Assembly (NCBI GenBank): GCA_963971575.1 | Contig: OZ020616.1 | Coordinates: forward strand, 496,001 to 560,000 | Length of the DNA: 64,000 nucleotides | Origin: Liopterus haemorrhoidalis | Taxonomy: Eukaryota; Arthropoda; Insecta; Coleoptera; Dytiscidae | Reading direction: 5' to 3' | Shown: piece after piece, positions 33,524 to 43,825 of the stretch | Layout: each line of letters begins with the position of its first letter | Position numbering within the stretch: the first letter of the stretch is position 1 | Made by a program: the position numbers and the translations under genes | The notes under the pieces: generated by a model | Database searches by the model: none | What the model was told of the DNA's origin: nothing | What the model saw: the letters and a program-made list of their open reading frames with translations, nothing else

Positions 33524-34196
33524 GATAATATGTCCCACCAAGAAAAATATTTCTTTTTATATTTTTAAATCTCAACATTTTTAAATTTTATTTAATTATA
33601 ATAATAACCCATTTTTTTATAATTATATAAAAAATTTAATATTCTTATTTAATTTTAAATTTAAATCTTTCAAATCTTTAAACCCTAACAGCTTGTTTGT
33701 TTTTATATGCTACGCTCAAAATGACTGATTTTTCAGCACCGCTTCCACTTTTCGGGCATGCAACTATTTTGTCCCAGACACTGCTTATATCTCTATGTAA
33801 ACTCCCTTGCACCGCACCATAACGGATACCCTAGGTCTATATTCTTCGTAAGAATACATTGGGACATTTACCGAAGCAGTGAAATTAGCTACACTATGAC
33901 ACAAGTGTAGCATATAACCGAGAATGCGCCAATTAATGGATTTTGAATAATTTCTCAGTATTTAGATTTGTTTAGTTTATATTTCTATTATTGTGACAGA
34001 TAATATCTGAAAAAAAATTTTTTTTAGTCTTCTCTTCTTTTTTTATTTAGTTATCTAAATTTGTTGAATGTTGTTACAGTCGTCTAGAATTGGCTTTGAT
34101 GGCAAGTATTGTACCTTTTGTATTTTCTGTATTTCTGGATGAGATTTTTGGATGGATGAGAAGTGTTTGGAAAGGCGGACTTCTCCCAATACTGAC
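33524..34196. other. tomosyn intron B-C, proximal part
   Basis: Nothing recognised. The tomosyn open frame from exon B runs on to 34074, past the likely donor at 34196-34195. Confidence 0.5.
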
Positions 34197-34380
34197 CTGA
34201 TCTATGCTCGGACTTCGGGCTTCCGCACCTCCAGACTGGTTATCACTTCGTTTCGGACTACGTGGAGCCCTCGAATACGGATCTTGGGCACCATATAAAT
34301 CAGGACTACCAATATTTAATAAACTTATTTTCTGCACTATATCTACTACCACAATTCCGGATTCATTTCCATATGCCAAC
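34197..34380 (-). CDS. Tomosyn: tomosyn exon B
   Basis: A 184-bp exon. The acceptor tattttttag precedes 34380 and the strong donor CAG/GTCAGT follows 34197. One base completes the leucine codon from exon A, and the exon ends in phase 0. The translation LAYGNESGIVVVDIVQKISL is followed by LLNIGSPDLYG and DPYSRAPRSPKRS. It aligns with vertebrate tomosyn (VDYLQKAVLLNLG, then LYGSNDPYRREPRSPRK). It covers a propeller strand and the start of the basic linker. An alternative donor further on (AAAAG/GTACAA at about 34105) would lengthen it, but the CAG/GTCAGT site is much stronger and gives phase agreement with exon C. Confidence 0.93.
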
Positions 34381-34472
34381 CTAAAAAATATATATCTTTA
34401 TAATAGTTAAAAAAATAAAACAATAAAGGTTTAAAAGACATTTTTCATAGTTTCGATATAATGTCGTAATTT

Positions 34473-34542
34473 GTCGTGCCAAGTACATTTTTTGCCGTGA
34501 AATGTTTGTCGTGCCAAGTACATTTTTAGCCGTGCAATGTTT
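34473..34542. repeat. 35-bp tandem duplication in intron A-B
   Basis: gtcgtgccaagtacattttt plus tgccgtgaaatgttt is repeated once at 35 bp spacing, followed by a third degenerate unit to about 34566. It fills much of the 235-bp intron. Confidence 0.85.
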
Positions 34543-34615
34543 TTCGTTAGGAATACACATTTTGTCATGCTTTTTTTGTTATTTTAAAGTAGAGAGGTTA
34601 ATTTGGAATGCTTAC

Positions 34616-34761
34616 AGTCCGTACGAGCTGTTGATGGCCAGTGAGGTGATGTGACCAGGAGCCTCGCCGTTCACCCATGGAGTCAGACAGACCAGCTGTG
34701 CTTGGAATCCAGGGGCCTTTTTCTGTGGGCCAGCACGAACACGCAAAGTCACTTGGTTATC
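34616..34761 (-). CDS. Tomosyn: tomosyn exon A
   Basis: A 146-bp exon. The acceptor tttttttgcag precedes 34761 and the donor GTAAGC follows 34616. Phase 0 start, ends two bases into a leucine codon. The translation DNQVTLRVRAGPQKKAPGFQ is followed by AQLVCLTPWVNGEAPGHITS and LAINSSYG. This is the highly conserved tomosyn stretch (vertebrate GYQTELVIQLVWVGGEPPQQ, ITSLAVNSSYG) opening the second propeller. All upstream exons, encoding the N-terminal propeller, must lie more than 29 kb further right, since no matching exon was recognised in 34762-64000. Confidence 0.95.
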
Positions 34762-34845
34762 CTGCAAAAAAATCCATAATTAAATCGATAGATTCAATTG
34801 TAGGCTCTCGTTGAAACATATTGAATAACAGGAAAATAATAAAAC

Positions 34846-35313
34846 ACTCGGTAGTTTCAAAGAATAAAATAAGTTTATTGGATACATAGTTCGGCTTAGG
34901 AGGCCATCTTCAGAAATACGTATCAAATACACTAGTGTAACAGTCCTTCCCTGGCTGACAGAATTATCATCATTACAATTAGTGTATACATCTAGTAGGT
35001 AGAAAAAACAAGTGAGTGAAACAAGTGAGTGTCAATAGATGATAAATGTCAGAAATCAAGTGCTAAAAATTATCTGATTTAATGTACAATTTAAATGTGT
35101 CGGTGACCAAATTGTGTCCAAACTGTGTCTAAATTTGTCTAAATTATATCCAATATTCACCGTTTGTTTAAATAAATATTTTATTGTGACATTTTTGTTG
35201 TTTTATCAAGTTGGGTGTGTTAAATAACAAAAACCTGTGTGTTAAATAACATCTAAAATTTACAACAATATCTGTTACACTGGTTTTATTCTTTGAAACT
35301 ACCACGTGTTTTA
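34846..35313. mobile_element. element with inverted ends, Penelope-like tail motif
   Basis: cactcggtagtttcaaagaa on the left is mirrored by ttctttgaaactaccacgtg on the right. Next to the left copy, read on the minus strand, lies the phrase ctgaagatggcctcctaagc cgaac, which resembles the sequence near the 3' tails of Penelope-like elements. Related gaaacttaycgagtg tails occur at 21314, 21731 and 54252. No coding part here. 35314-35565 shows nothing further. Confidence 0.45.
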
Positions 35314-35567
35314 ATTCTTTTCCGGTTAAAAAATCCATCTTCAAAAACATAATTTAGGACATTTCATCAAAAAAGCTAACAGGGTCAAATGAGTATGGTG
35401 GATGGGGAACAAGAGTGACTCTGTTTTTTACCAAAAAATGGGGAAGGGTGTAAATTAGTGCGTTGGATCTTAGAAATAAGTGAATCCGCAGTTTAGGTTT
35501 AGAGAGATTTATTTTTTATTTAGTTTTTGCTCTCTAATCTAATTTGTTCACAAATACTATTACAGTA

Positions 35568-35798
35568 GGGTGACCATTCCTCCCGCATTTTAACATTTTG
35601 TCCCGCATTAAGATGCGTCCCGCAAAAGTCCCGCATTTTAACATTTTGTCCCGCATTTTGGATTTGGGAGGTGAGGACCTTTTTTTTTGCTCTGCACTTA
35701 GATTTTGGGAGATGAGGACCTTTTTTTTGCTCTTCACTTGGATTTGCTCCGCTTTTTTTGCTCCGTCCCGCATTCCCTTCTTAAGAAAATGGTCACCC
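35568..35798. mobile_element. GGGTGACCATT MITE, copy 1
   Basis: Ends GGGTGACCATTCCTCCCGC and AAAATGGTCACCC, 231 bp, TA at 35566-35567 and 35799-35800. The interior repeats ttttaacattttgtcccgca and carries two units of the gaggaccttttttttgctct/cacttggattt minisatellite. Open frames within it are repeat artefacts. Confidence 0.9.
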
Positions 35799-36018
35799 TA
35801 TATTACAGATATTGATCACGTAGATGTAACGAATGACACTTCGCGGTACTTTCTATCATGTCGCGGTCCCGTGTTATACTAACATAATCACGCGCGCCGA
35901 TTTCACCACAAATTAAAAAAACGCGCGTGCCTTTCCCTATTGCGCAATCTAAACTTGAAGGCTATTTGTGTAGCCTCTTTGGACCTTCGTCTCTTCAACT
36001 CAGTTACTTCACTCAATA

Positions 36019-36458
36019 AGTCTCCGGTCTGCACATATATTGCAACACTGTTGACAGACCCATATGATTTATGGATAGTACCAACCTTCAAACGATACGT
36101 GTGAAAATTTCATGACATTCTGACAGTTAGTTTAGGGGTTACATTGGTTTTAGTGACTCCAGTTTTGTAATTTTCAAGAGAATGGATAAAAAAGAATTTC
36201 GTGTGTTGATTAAACATTGTTTTTTGATCGAAAAAAATACCGTTGAAGCCAAACAGTGGCTTGATAAGCGTTATAGAGACTCTGCGCCAGGCAAATCAAC
36301 TATTACTGATTATATGCTGAATTTAAATTAGTTAATTAATTTTATTTTTTTTAATTTTAGGAGCGTTTGAATGAATGTATCACTCTTGAAGGAGAATATG
36401 TTGATGAAAAAGTCAAATTAAAAAAAAAAAAATGTTTTTCTTAGTTAGACCGGAGACT
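36019..36458 (+). pseudogene. internally deleted mariner element
   Basis: Ends AGTCTCCGGTCT and AGACCGGAGACT with TA at 36017-36018 and 36459-36460; 440 bp. An ATG at 36182 opens 49 codons (MDKKEFRVLIKHCFLIEKNT, then AKQWLDKRYRDSAPGKSTI), the mariner N-terminal helix-turn-helix. After a stop, the sequence jumps to a C-terminal RLNECITLEGEYVDEK piece at about 36362. The catalytic core is deleted. Confidence 0.85.
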
Positions 36459-36611
36459 TATTGTTACTACATTCAAAATAAAATTCTGAACAATTTTTAT
36501 ATTCAATTTTTTTCTGTATAAACAACGAGAAAGCAGGAAATTTAATATATCTATTTTGACATGTTAAATCTCTAAATCCATATAATTCAACCTGTATATA
36601 ATAGGCTAGGG

Positions 36612-36933
36612 CAGCGTTTCCCAAAGTGTGGGTCGCGACCCGGCACCGGGTCGCAGAAAAATTTTGCCGGGTCGCGAAAAAAATTGTAAAAACACAAAAA
36701 AGATTTTTTTTTGTACATATTATTTTTTTTTACGTCAGTTAATCAGTAGAATAATGTGTATTTGTGCTCTTTATTACTATACTATATTCTTTATTGCTAT
36801 TTATTACTATAAAGCTACTGCTTTAAAATAAAATTTGTTTTCTAAATAAATGTTTTTTTTTTTCAGAAGGTGGGTCGCGAAAAATTTTAAAACCTCGTAC
36901 CGGGTCGCGGTTAAAAAAGTTTGGGAACCGCTG
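36612..36933. mobile_element. hAT MITE with perfect 8-bp TSD, inserted in another MITE
   Basis: Ends CAGCGTTTCCCAAAGT and AGTTTGGGAACCGCTG, 322 bp. TSD ggctaggg at 36604-36611 and 36934-36941. The interior repeats gggtcgcg. The target included the left end (TAGGG) of the GGGTGACC MITE that follows, so that end is present twice. Confidence 0.93.
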
Positions 36934-36938
36934 GGCTA

Positions 36939-37247
36939 GGGTGACCATTCGTCCCGCATTTTAACATTTTGTCCCGCATTTGGATTTGGGAGGTGAGGAC
37001 CTTTTTTTTGCTCTTCACTTGGATTTGGGAGGTGAAGACCTTTTTTTGCTCTTCACTTGGATTTTGGGAGATGAGGACCTTTTTTTTTCTCTCTTCACTT
37101 GGATTTGGAAGGTGTGGACCTTTTATTTGCTCTTCAGTTGGATTTGGAAGGTGTGGACCTTTTATTTGCTCTTCACTTGGATTTGAGAGATGAGGACCTT
37201 TTTTTTTTGTTCCGTCCCGCATTGCCTTCTTAAGAAAATGGTCACCC
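36939..37247. mobile_element. GGGTGACCATT MITE, copy 2, with expanded minisatellite
   Basis: Ends GGGTGACCATTCGTCCCGC and AAAATGGTCACCC, 309 bp, TA at 36937-36938 and 37248-37249. It contains five units of a 36-39-bp minisatellite (gaggaccttttttttgctct plus tcacttggatttggga), against two in copy 1. Size differences between copies come mainly from this unit number. Confidence 0.9.
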
Positions 37248-37249
37248 TA

Positions 37250-37992
37250 TAATAGGCGAGAAAGTAAAGAACGGATACAAGCAGTATTTTTTTCATTATC
37301 AAACCTTGATTTTTGCCATCTTTAAAACGCCCGAACCACTTAAAACACGCAGTACATACCCACTGGCCGCAATGCATTAATAACTTGTACTCCAACCTAT
37401 CAGGAATTGCATCCACGAAAGATGTTGTTAAAATCTCCAACTTCTTATATTTCTTTAATTTCTACCACTGTAATTCATGTTTCCGTGAAACAAAAACGTA
37501 AAAATAAAAGAAACAAAAGAAATAATTAAATGGTATGACAGCTTCATGTTTTATTTAGAAATTTAAATTTGCAGAGGTTCGTAAAATTTTATCATATTTG
37601 GAATAAATGTAAACTCAATGTTATCTGTCTTCCAATCTTAATTGAATCTGTTTTGTAGGTTAGAAACGTCACGGGTAACTACAGGCCAAAGCAAAAACAT
37701 TACAGATACCCCCGCTCCTGAATATAATAAGGCAGTGTAAAATTATTGTCTTGCTCCGAATTGCTTTCCAAAGTGGAAGGTATTGATCTAGTCAGGATGC
37801 TAACTTAAATTCTATGGCCATTTACAGCTTTGTCCAATAGATTTTTAGCGACAGTTTTCAGATAATTAAAGAACTCGAGGTAAAAGGACAAGGTTTTCGA
37901 ACACGGCAGCCGGGTAACTTCTCTCATGTACAAAGGAAAAATAAAAATTAAGTGAAATATGAATTTTCACATATTTTAGGATTTAGTAGGTA
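37250..37992. other. no feature recognised
   Basis: AT-rich with no element ends and no open frame with a recognisable domain. Confidence 0.5.
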
Positions 37993-38399
37993 CAGTCTGT
38001 TCCAAAGGGTTAAGCGGAACTAAATGGGAATTTAGTTCTTTTAGGTTGTCACGAGAAGGGACCTTGCTTGGGTTATTTCATTTTTCATGTTGGGATGTCA
38101 AAATTTAAAATTCCAACAATGAAACCATGGAAACGAATGACATATGTCAAAATTAAATATTTTTTTTAGATATTTTAATGACAAAAAAATAAATAAATGG
38201 GAAATTTGTATTAAGAATGACACAAAGAATCAAAATATAAAGAAAATGACATTTTAAAATGATATTAACCTTAACCAAAAAAGGTTTATTGTAAGTACGA
38301 TTTACAAAGCTTAAACAAAACGGCCGAAAGGCACTATTTAAACGATGAAAGTAACTAGATTGCAAAATCTAGTTCCGCTTAACCGTTTGGAACAGACTG
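37993..38399 (-). mobile_element. CAGTCTGTTCC MITE, copy 3
   Basis: 407 bp, opposite orientation to copies 1 and 2, TA at 37991-37992 and 38400-38401. It shares the whole interior, including gacatatgtcaaaattaaat. A minus-strand open frame (38365-38153) recurs in the 63250 copy simply because the element recurs. Confidence 0.92.
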
Positions 38400-38437
38400 T
38401 AGTATTATTATTGTTGAGGGCCACCAATGACGTTATA

Positions 38438-38633
38438 CCATGGGTTCAAAAAGTAATTACATAAGAGTTGGCTATGGAAAAATAAAATAATGTCTACTGC
38501 AAGCTTTATATAACAACAAATAACTTATGACAAAAACAACAGTGATGACAGTTAATTAATTCTAAAACTTGCAGTAGACATTATTTCATTTTTCCATAGC
38601 CAACCCTTATGTAATTACTTTTTGAACTCATGG
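38438..38633. mobile_element. foldback MITE (CCATGGGTTCAAAAAG family), copy 2
   Basis: Inverted ends of about 70 bp: ccatgggttcaaaaagtaat ... ctactgcaagctt, against mirrored aaacttgcagtag ... attactttttgaactcatgg. TA at 38436-38437 and 38634-38635; 196 bp. Relative at 13041-13272. Confidence 0.9.
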
Positions 38634-38689
38634 TATAATGTACAGGGTATTTAGGATCTTTTTATTTCTTTTTTAATGGGTGCTATTAC

Positions 38690-39188
38690 AGGTCAAAAGG
38701 CGAAAAAACTTAAAATACCTTAGTAAACGTTTTATAATAAAAGAGATTAACAGTGATAAAAAATCCATAGTAAATAACAAACACAAATCAAACATACTGG
38801 ACAAGAGTGGCGTTTACATGTTAACACGTGACATGTGTGACTCAGTTTATTGTGGCGAAACAGGAAGATCTTTTGCCATCCGGATGGAAGAACATAGAAC
38901 TTCCTGGAAGAAACAAAAAGCGATTCCACATTCGCTGTACATCTCAACTCAGAAAAACATTTTACAACTTTGAAGCCAGATGTTATTCACTCACAACCAA
39001 AAGGTCCCAAATTAAATTCATTGGAGGCACACGAGATTATGAAATTGCACAAGCAAGGAAAAACCCTTAATGCGATGACCAACTTGTCTACCTCCCCTCT
39101 CATAGGAATATCATTACCTGTAAATATTATTTAAGTAGTAATGTTTGTAAATTAGTTCATTGCTTTGAAAATGGCGAAAGCCGAAACT
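38690..39188 (+). pseudogene. Penelope-like element, C-terminal GIY-YIG region
   Basis: The open frame to 38973 contains SGVYMLTRDMCDSVYCGETG and RSFAIRMEEH, the GIY-YIG endonuclease pattern (VY...VYCGETGRSF..R..EH) at the C-terminus of Penelope-like retroelements. A frameshift near 38930 moves the rest into other frames (FEARCYS..., then HEIMKLHKQGKTLNAMTNL). Just before the next MITE lies gaaaatggcgaaagccgaaac, again like a Penelope tail. No reverse transcriptase domain was found upstream. Confidence 0.7.
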
Positions 39189-39189
39189 A

Positions 39190-40018
39190 TGGTCTATTTC
39201 AAAGTAGAAAAATGTGTGTAAGAAGATAGGAGCTGTTTGTCCTTGCTTCGGATTGGTTTAGATCGTCATCCCTATTACACTGTTGAAATATTGTTTTTAG
39301 TCCAAGTTGACAGGTGTTCAGTGTCGTACATTGGAAATATATATTATTTATATTATTTAATTTGTTTCCTATAATTTGTTATTATATACATATTTAGACT
39401 TTTATTTATATTCTTGGCGTAGATTTTATAGAGAAAATTCTCCATGTAATTTGTTTTTACGCAGTTATATATTTTTTAGGTTATCTGACATATAAATATT
39501 TTTTGACACTTGACAATTAAGAGATCAAGAGAGAGGACTAATGTGAGGCCAAAAGACAGACCAGCTGATTGTGCCCAACGAAGAAATTATTGATATAATT
39601 TTTAGACCTTCATATATACATATATTTTTAATTTTTATTTACAATAATTATTTAAATAAGAAACTTTAGCTCTGACGATATATTGTTTGTTGTATTACTT
39701 TATTTAAACTCTTTTAGCCAAATCTCTCTTTTTATATATAGTACATAATTTTAAAATTAATATTTTTTTAACTTTTTCAAATTTCTCATTAAACTAAATT
39801 TATGTCGTATAAATAACGTAAGTGTATTATCTGCCTTGTTTATTTCAATATCTTATTAAACTTTTTTATATTAAAAAAAAAATCACTTGCAAACCCAGTT
39901 GCTACGCCCATGCCCTAGTTGTAACTTATTTTAAATTTCCCGCTATACTGTATTTGATCAGTGTAAATCGTACTCGGTTCGCAGCGCTATCTACTTTTTT
40001 CTACTTTGAAATAGACCA
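39190..40018. mobile_element. 829-bp TA-flanked element, copy 1
   Basis: Ends TGGTCTATTTCAAAGTAG and CTACTTTGAAATAGACCA, TA at 39188-39189 and 40019-40020. Nearly identical to 62401-63225 over its whole length. No transposase recognised; AT-rich interior. Probably a non-autonomous Tc1/mariner-type element. Confidence 0.9.
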
Positions 40019-40019
40019 T

Positions 40020-41428
40020 AGTGAGCAGTTAATTAATAAAAATAGTGAAAATTTACAATGTTTTTTATTTCAACCATTATTAAATATCGAAATATTTTTT
40101 TAAATGCACTTATCCGTTTAAAAAAATATTTTGTAGGGGATACATAGGGTCGCTCTTTTTCAAAGTGTCGTTCTTTTTTTCATAGGAGCATTTTTTTAAA
40201 AAATGAACATTCTTTTCTCAGAAGGTTTTTTTTTTTCAGAGAGATGCTCTTGTTTCAGAGGGACGCTATATTTTAGGAGATACGCTATTTTCTCAGAGGA
40301 ACTCTTTTATGAAAGAGCTAAAAAAATGCCCCTATTTCTGGTTGCCCTATTAATGCTAGTTTAAATGTAAGATAATAATTATATATAGTTATTGTTTTTT
40401 TTTTTTTTTTGTTTGAGAGTGGGCTGCTATATTTAATTTTTTTTTGGATGAGCGCGTGTGTCTAAGATCCTAGTGCCAGTCTTAGTTTTGGCGCCCCCAT
40501 ATATCTAGCGCCTCTAAATCGGGCACTTAATTGATGTTCCGAGGAAATTGTTTTATAATCAAAACTGTCCCATGATTTCGAAAAGCTTAAGAAGCATTGA
40601 ATTAAATAAACATTGCTACGATTTTATTGATAATAGAAAGAATGCTATAAAACTAGGAGCAGAATCCCACTGGCACAATATGATTTACAGTTGGTAGAAT
40701 CGTATATCAAAAATCTCATGTATAATACTTTGTTCGTAATGCTGACAGGGAATATTGGCCCTAATGTGTTATCGACATTATTTCAGATTTATTTGCCATT
40801 GGAATTACCAAGCTCAAATGTTCTTTTACAAGAGGAAAAATTCAGAAAAACGTGACTCTAATATAATAAGGTATTTATATTGAAATGTATCGACGAATTG
40901 TTAAGCCTACCTGCCACATAAAAGACTAAAAATGTTAACAACTTGCCTTGGAATGAAATGTTACGCACGGAGTTTGTATCTAAACTGGGGTTGTATTAAT
41001 TAGGTGGAAGTAGTACCGTGGCCAGAAGAAACAAACACACCTGACTCAATTTGCAGGTCACTGAAGATCATGTGATATGTCCAGCATAAAATCACTACAT
41101 AATTAAATACCGTGGGTCTTTCTATCCAATTAAATATAAATCTAAATCGATTCTAGAAATATTTTATAAGAATTGATATGAAAATGAAATGTCACATTAC
41201 CATGATAATGTCATTATATTACCATATCACAAATTAGGAAGGTGCCACGGTAGATTATGACACGCAACAAATATTTTTCAAATTTCAATATCTAAATTAA
41301 ATCAAATCAAGAATGTCCAGCGATAATTTTATTTGGATATCTTAGATCAAATATATTTTAATAATTCCATTCAAAATACCAAGGCATTTTATTAAGGGCA
41401 GTTAATTTATTTTTTACATTCCATAAGC
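40020..41428. other. no gene recognised; degenerate repeat at 40150-40330
   Basis: At 40150-40330 a T-rich degenerate motif (cagagggacgcta, cagagagatgct, tcagaggaactct) recurs at roughly 25-40-bp spacing. The remainder holds nothing I can support. Confidence 0.4.
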
Positions 41429-41563
41429 CAGTGGTCTTCAACCCGTGGTCCGCAGAAATATTTTGACCGAATCATGTAGATGCACATTTCTATTCCCGAG
41501 TATATAGCACATTTTTTTAGTCGACGCAGAAGCTAAATTTTGTCCGAACCATGATTTATTTAA

Positions 41564-42084
41564 CCCTTTACTGCATGAATTTTTATTTTTGTCTGAAATA
41601 ATTCATGAGCATTAGGAATTGGTTCTTATTAATAGAAAAATTAATTAAAAAAATATATTTAAAATATTAATTATTATTTTTATGAAAAAATAATAATTAA
41701 AATAATAATTTAGAGTTTGTGCCATATATGGAACATTATGATTCTACATTATGTTGCAAAAGAAAATGATTCCGTATTATTTGCTCGTCAATTGCTAGGT
41801 GTTCTTCATTAGGGATTAAAAGCAGTCGCCCTCGAATTTTTGAAAGAAAAGGTCGTATCTTCTAGTTGTCCTTTCTCAATAAATTCAGAGTTATCGTTGA
41901 AGTGCAAATTCCGCTTGATATCCTCAAATCTATTGCAGCCCATTACCTGAGATATTGCAGGATCCATTACTGTGTATGTGGCATATATGAACATTCATGA
42001 AGTAACGTTCTGATTCAGTTTTAAAAGTAAAATAAAAAATAAAAATCGGAATGTGCCATATATGGCACACTATGCGGTAAAGGG
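41564..42084 (-). mobile_element. internally deleted piggyBac element nested in hAT
   Basis: Ends CCCTTTACTGCATGAA and TATGCGGTAAAGGG with TTAA at 41560-41563 and 42085-42088; 521 bp. The repeated tgtgccatatatggcac motif is a subterminal palindrome. It carries only a fragment of transposase. Confidence 0.9.
41809..41994 (-). pseudogene. piggyBac transposase fragment
   Basis: The minus-strand frame contains MDPAISQVMGCNRFEDIKRN followed by LHFNDN, matching the conserved M..NRF..I.R.LHFNDN segment before the first catalytic aspartate of piggyBac transposases. All catalytic aspartates and the cysteine-rich C-terminus are missing. Confidence 0.8.
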
Positions 42085-42215
42085 TTAATATTTACTAGCC
42101 CCAATACAACGCCTCTCTTAGTTATTTTTCATACATCTGAAGAAGCTAGCTCTTTGGAATAGTCGCTTATAAGAAGAAGATATAGAAATGTTTCCACTTT
42201 TGGAAGAATTTTTGA

Positions 42216-42695
42216 TTGCAGCTGTTGTCAACCAGAAATTCATATTCAACAATAAGTCAACATTTAAGAGCATTAGCTGAAAATTTTAATAATTATTTCC
42301 CTGAAAATAAGGATCCTCGTAAAGGTAACCTCTGGATTAATAATCCAATTTTGAAAGATATAAAGTCATGTGTACTTGATCCTCGTGAAAAAGAAGAGCT
42401 GATCGAGTTGTCTTGGGATGTCACTCTGGTGTCCAGATATAAAATGCAATCATTGTCTCAATTTTGGGAATCACTAGAAAAAGAATATCCATCTTTGAGT
42501 TATAAAGCTATCAAATTATTAGTCATTTTTTCAACTTCCTATTTGTGCGAAAAGATTTTTTCAGCAATGTCAATATTAAAAACCAAACAGAGAAATCGAA
42601 TGAATGTTAACACAGCGCTTTGTCTCTCAGAAACAACTCTACAGCCACGTATATCAAATTATCTAATAAATAAGCAGCAGCAGATGTCACACTAA
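42216..42695 (+). pseudogene. hAT transposase C-terminal half
   Basis: 160 codons ending in TAA. It contains NLWINNPILKDIKSCVLDPREKEEL (residues about 40-64) and, at about 106-140, the hAT dimerisation region with STSYLCEKIFSAMSILKTKQ and RNRMNVNTALCLSE. This matches the ZBED5/FAM200-like branch of hAT transposases. The BED zinc finger and the first catalytic residues are missing, replaced by the piggyBac insertion and deletion upstream. Probably not functional. Confidence 0.85.
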
Positions 42696-43118
42696 AAATT
42701 GTAATTATATAACTGTATAACATATACCTATATAATAATAAAATACTATAGTGCGTTCAAAGGTGAGTTTGCAGTATAGCTCTTATGGCAAATGGGAGCG
42801 GTGTTGCTAAATGTTGTAAAAGTGTCAAATGTGTCAATTATAATAATGTGAAAAACTCGTATGATTTACAAAAATCAACTCTTATAAAACTCAAAATAAC
42901 ACTCAACAAAAACAATTGGCCATTTGCAGAATACTGCGTCTTCACAGATCAGCGCGTTTTAGAGCTGGCGACGTCGACAAGCAAGAAAAGGATAGCGTCA
43001 TTGTGTAAACTCATTAGAGAAGTATATTTGTGTCTTAGCTTTCAGCCGGTTCGCGAAATATTTATCCTGTTTTCACCGGTCCGCGAGGGCAAAAAGATTG
43101 AAGAGCACTGCCTTAAGC

Positions 43119-43825
43119 GATACAAAAATGTTCAAATCACTTGTCAACATAGTCACATTCGTTCAGGGATAATCTTCAATTTGGCTTGCAGGAGCAAAGA
43201 GAGCGGCGAGTTAACTAGAGTTAAATTAGTTTCTGTATTGCTCTTGTAATTTAAGAAATAAATTAATTGGCCTTACTTAATAAAATACCCTTAAATGTAC
43301 ATTAATTTAGATATTAAGAAACCCACACAATTTCAGTTGTAATTTAATTTCTTGGCAGGCGGTCTTTGATTTCTCTGCCCGCAGACTTCAAATGTCAATA
43401 TTTACTTTCAAAGCTTCAGTTTTCCAATATTCTAACCTGCAAAGCTTCAGCACTAATTTATAAAAATTTAACATAAAAAAAAAATGCAAAAAGACAGTAG
43501 ACAAATGTTTTTATGGCCACATGATATGTATATTCAGTCTGCGAGGTATCTTTTGTGATTATGGCCATAAGAAATGTAAATTCAATATACGAGGTTTCTT
43601 TTATTATTATTTTATTTATTATTATTATTATAAGTTTCGTAAGTTTCGCACAACATTGGGATAAATAATATATTGTTTAAGTTGTCGCAAAATAAACAAG
43701 ACTAAATAGACACAAAGAATCAATTTGCTTGTAGTTTGAAGTGAAATGTTGCATACTTAAAGATTATATTAAGAATATTGAAAAATACTGTGGTGATTCA
43801 AAAAAACAAATATTAGTTGAAATTA
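43119..43825. other. no feature recognised
   Basis: AT-rich, with a TTA-rich microsatellite-like tract near 43605-43635. The open frame 42785-43249 crosses the hAT right end and is not a gene. Confidence 0.45.

Larger units (their letters stand above)
41429..43110 (+). mobile_element. hAT transposon with piggyBac insertion
   Basis: Ends CAGTGGTCTTCAAcccgtggtccgc and ccggtccgcgagggcaaaaaga..TGAAGAGCACTG. TSD ccataagc at 41421-41428 and ccttaagc at 43111-43118 (7 of 8). It contains the C-terminal part of its own transposase (42216-42695) and a piggyBac relic (41564-42084). A 250-bp stretch near the right end is shared with 19738-20035. Confidence 0.85.

Noticed and set aside
35598..37222. Open frames rich in phenylalanine/leucine or serine/glutamate repeats
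   Set aside because: They lie on the MITE minisatellite and its reverse complement, not on a gene.
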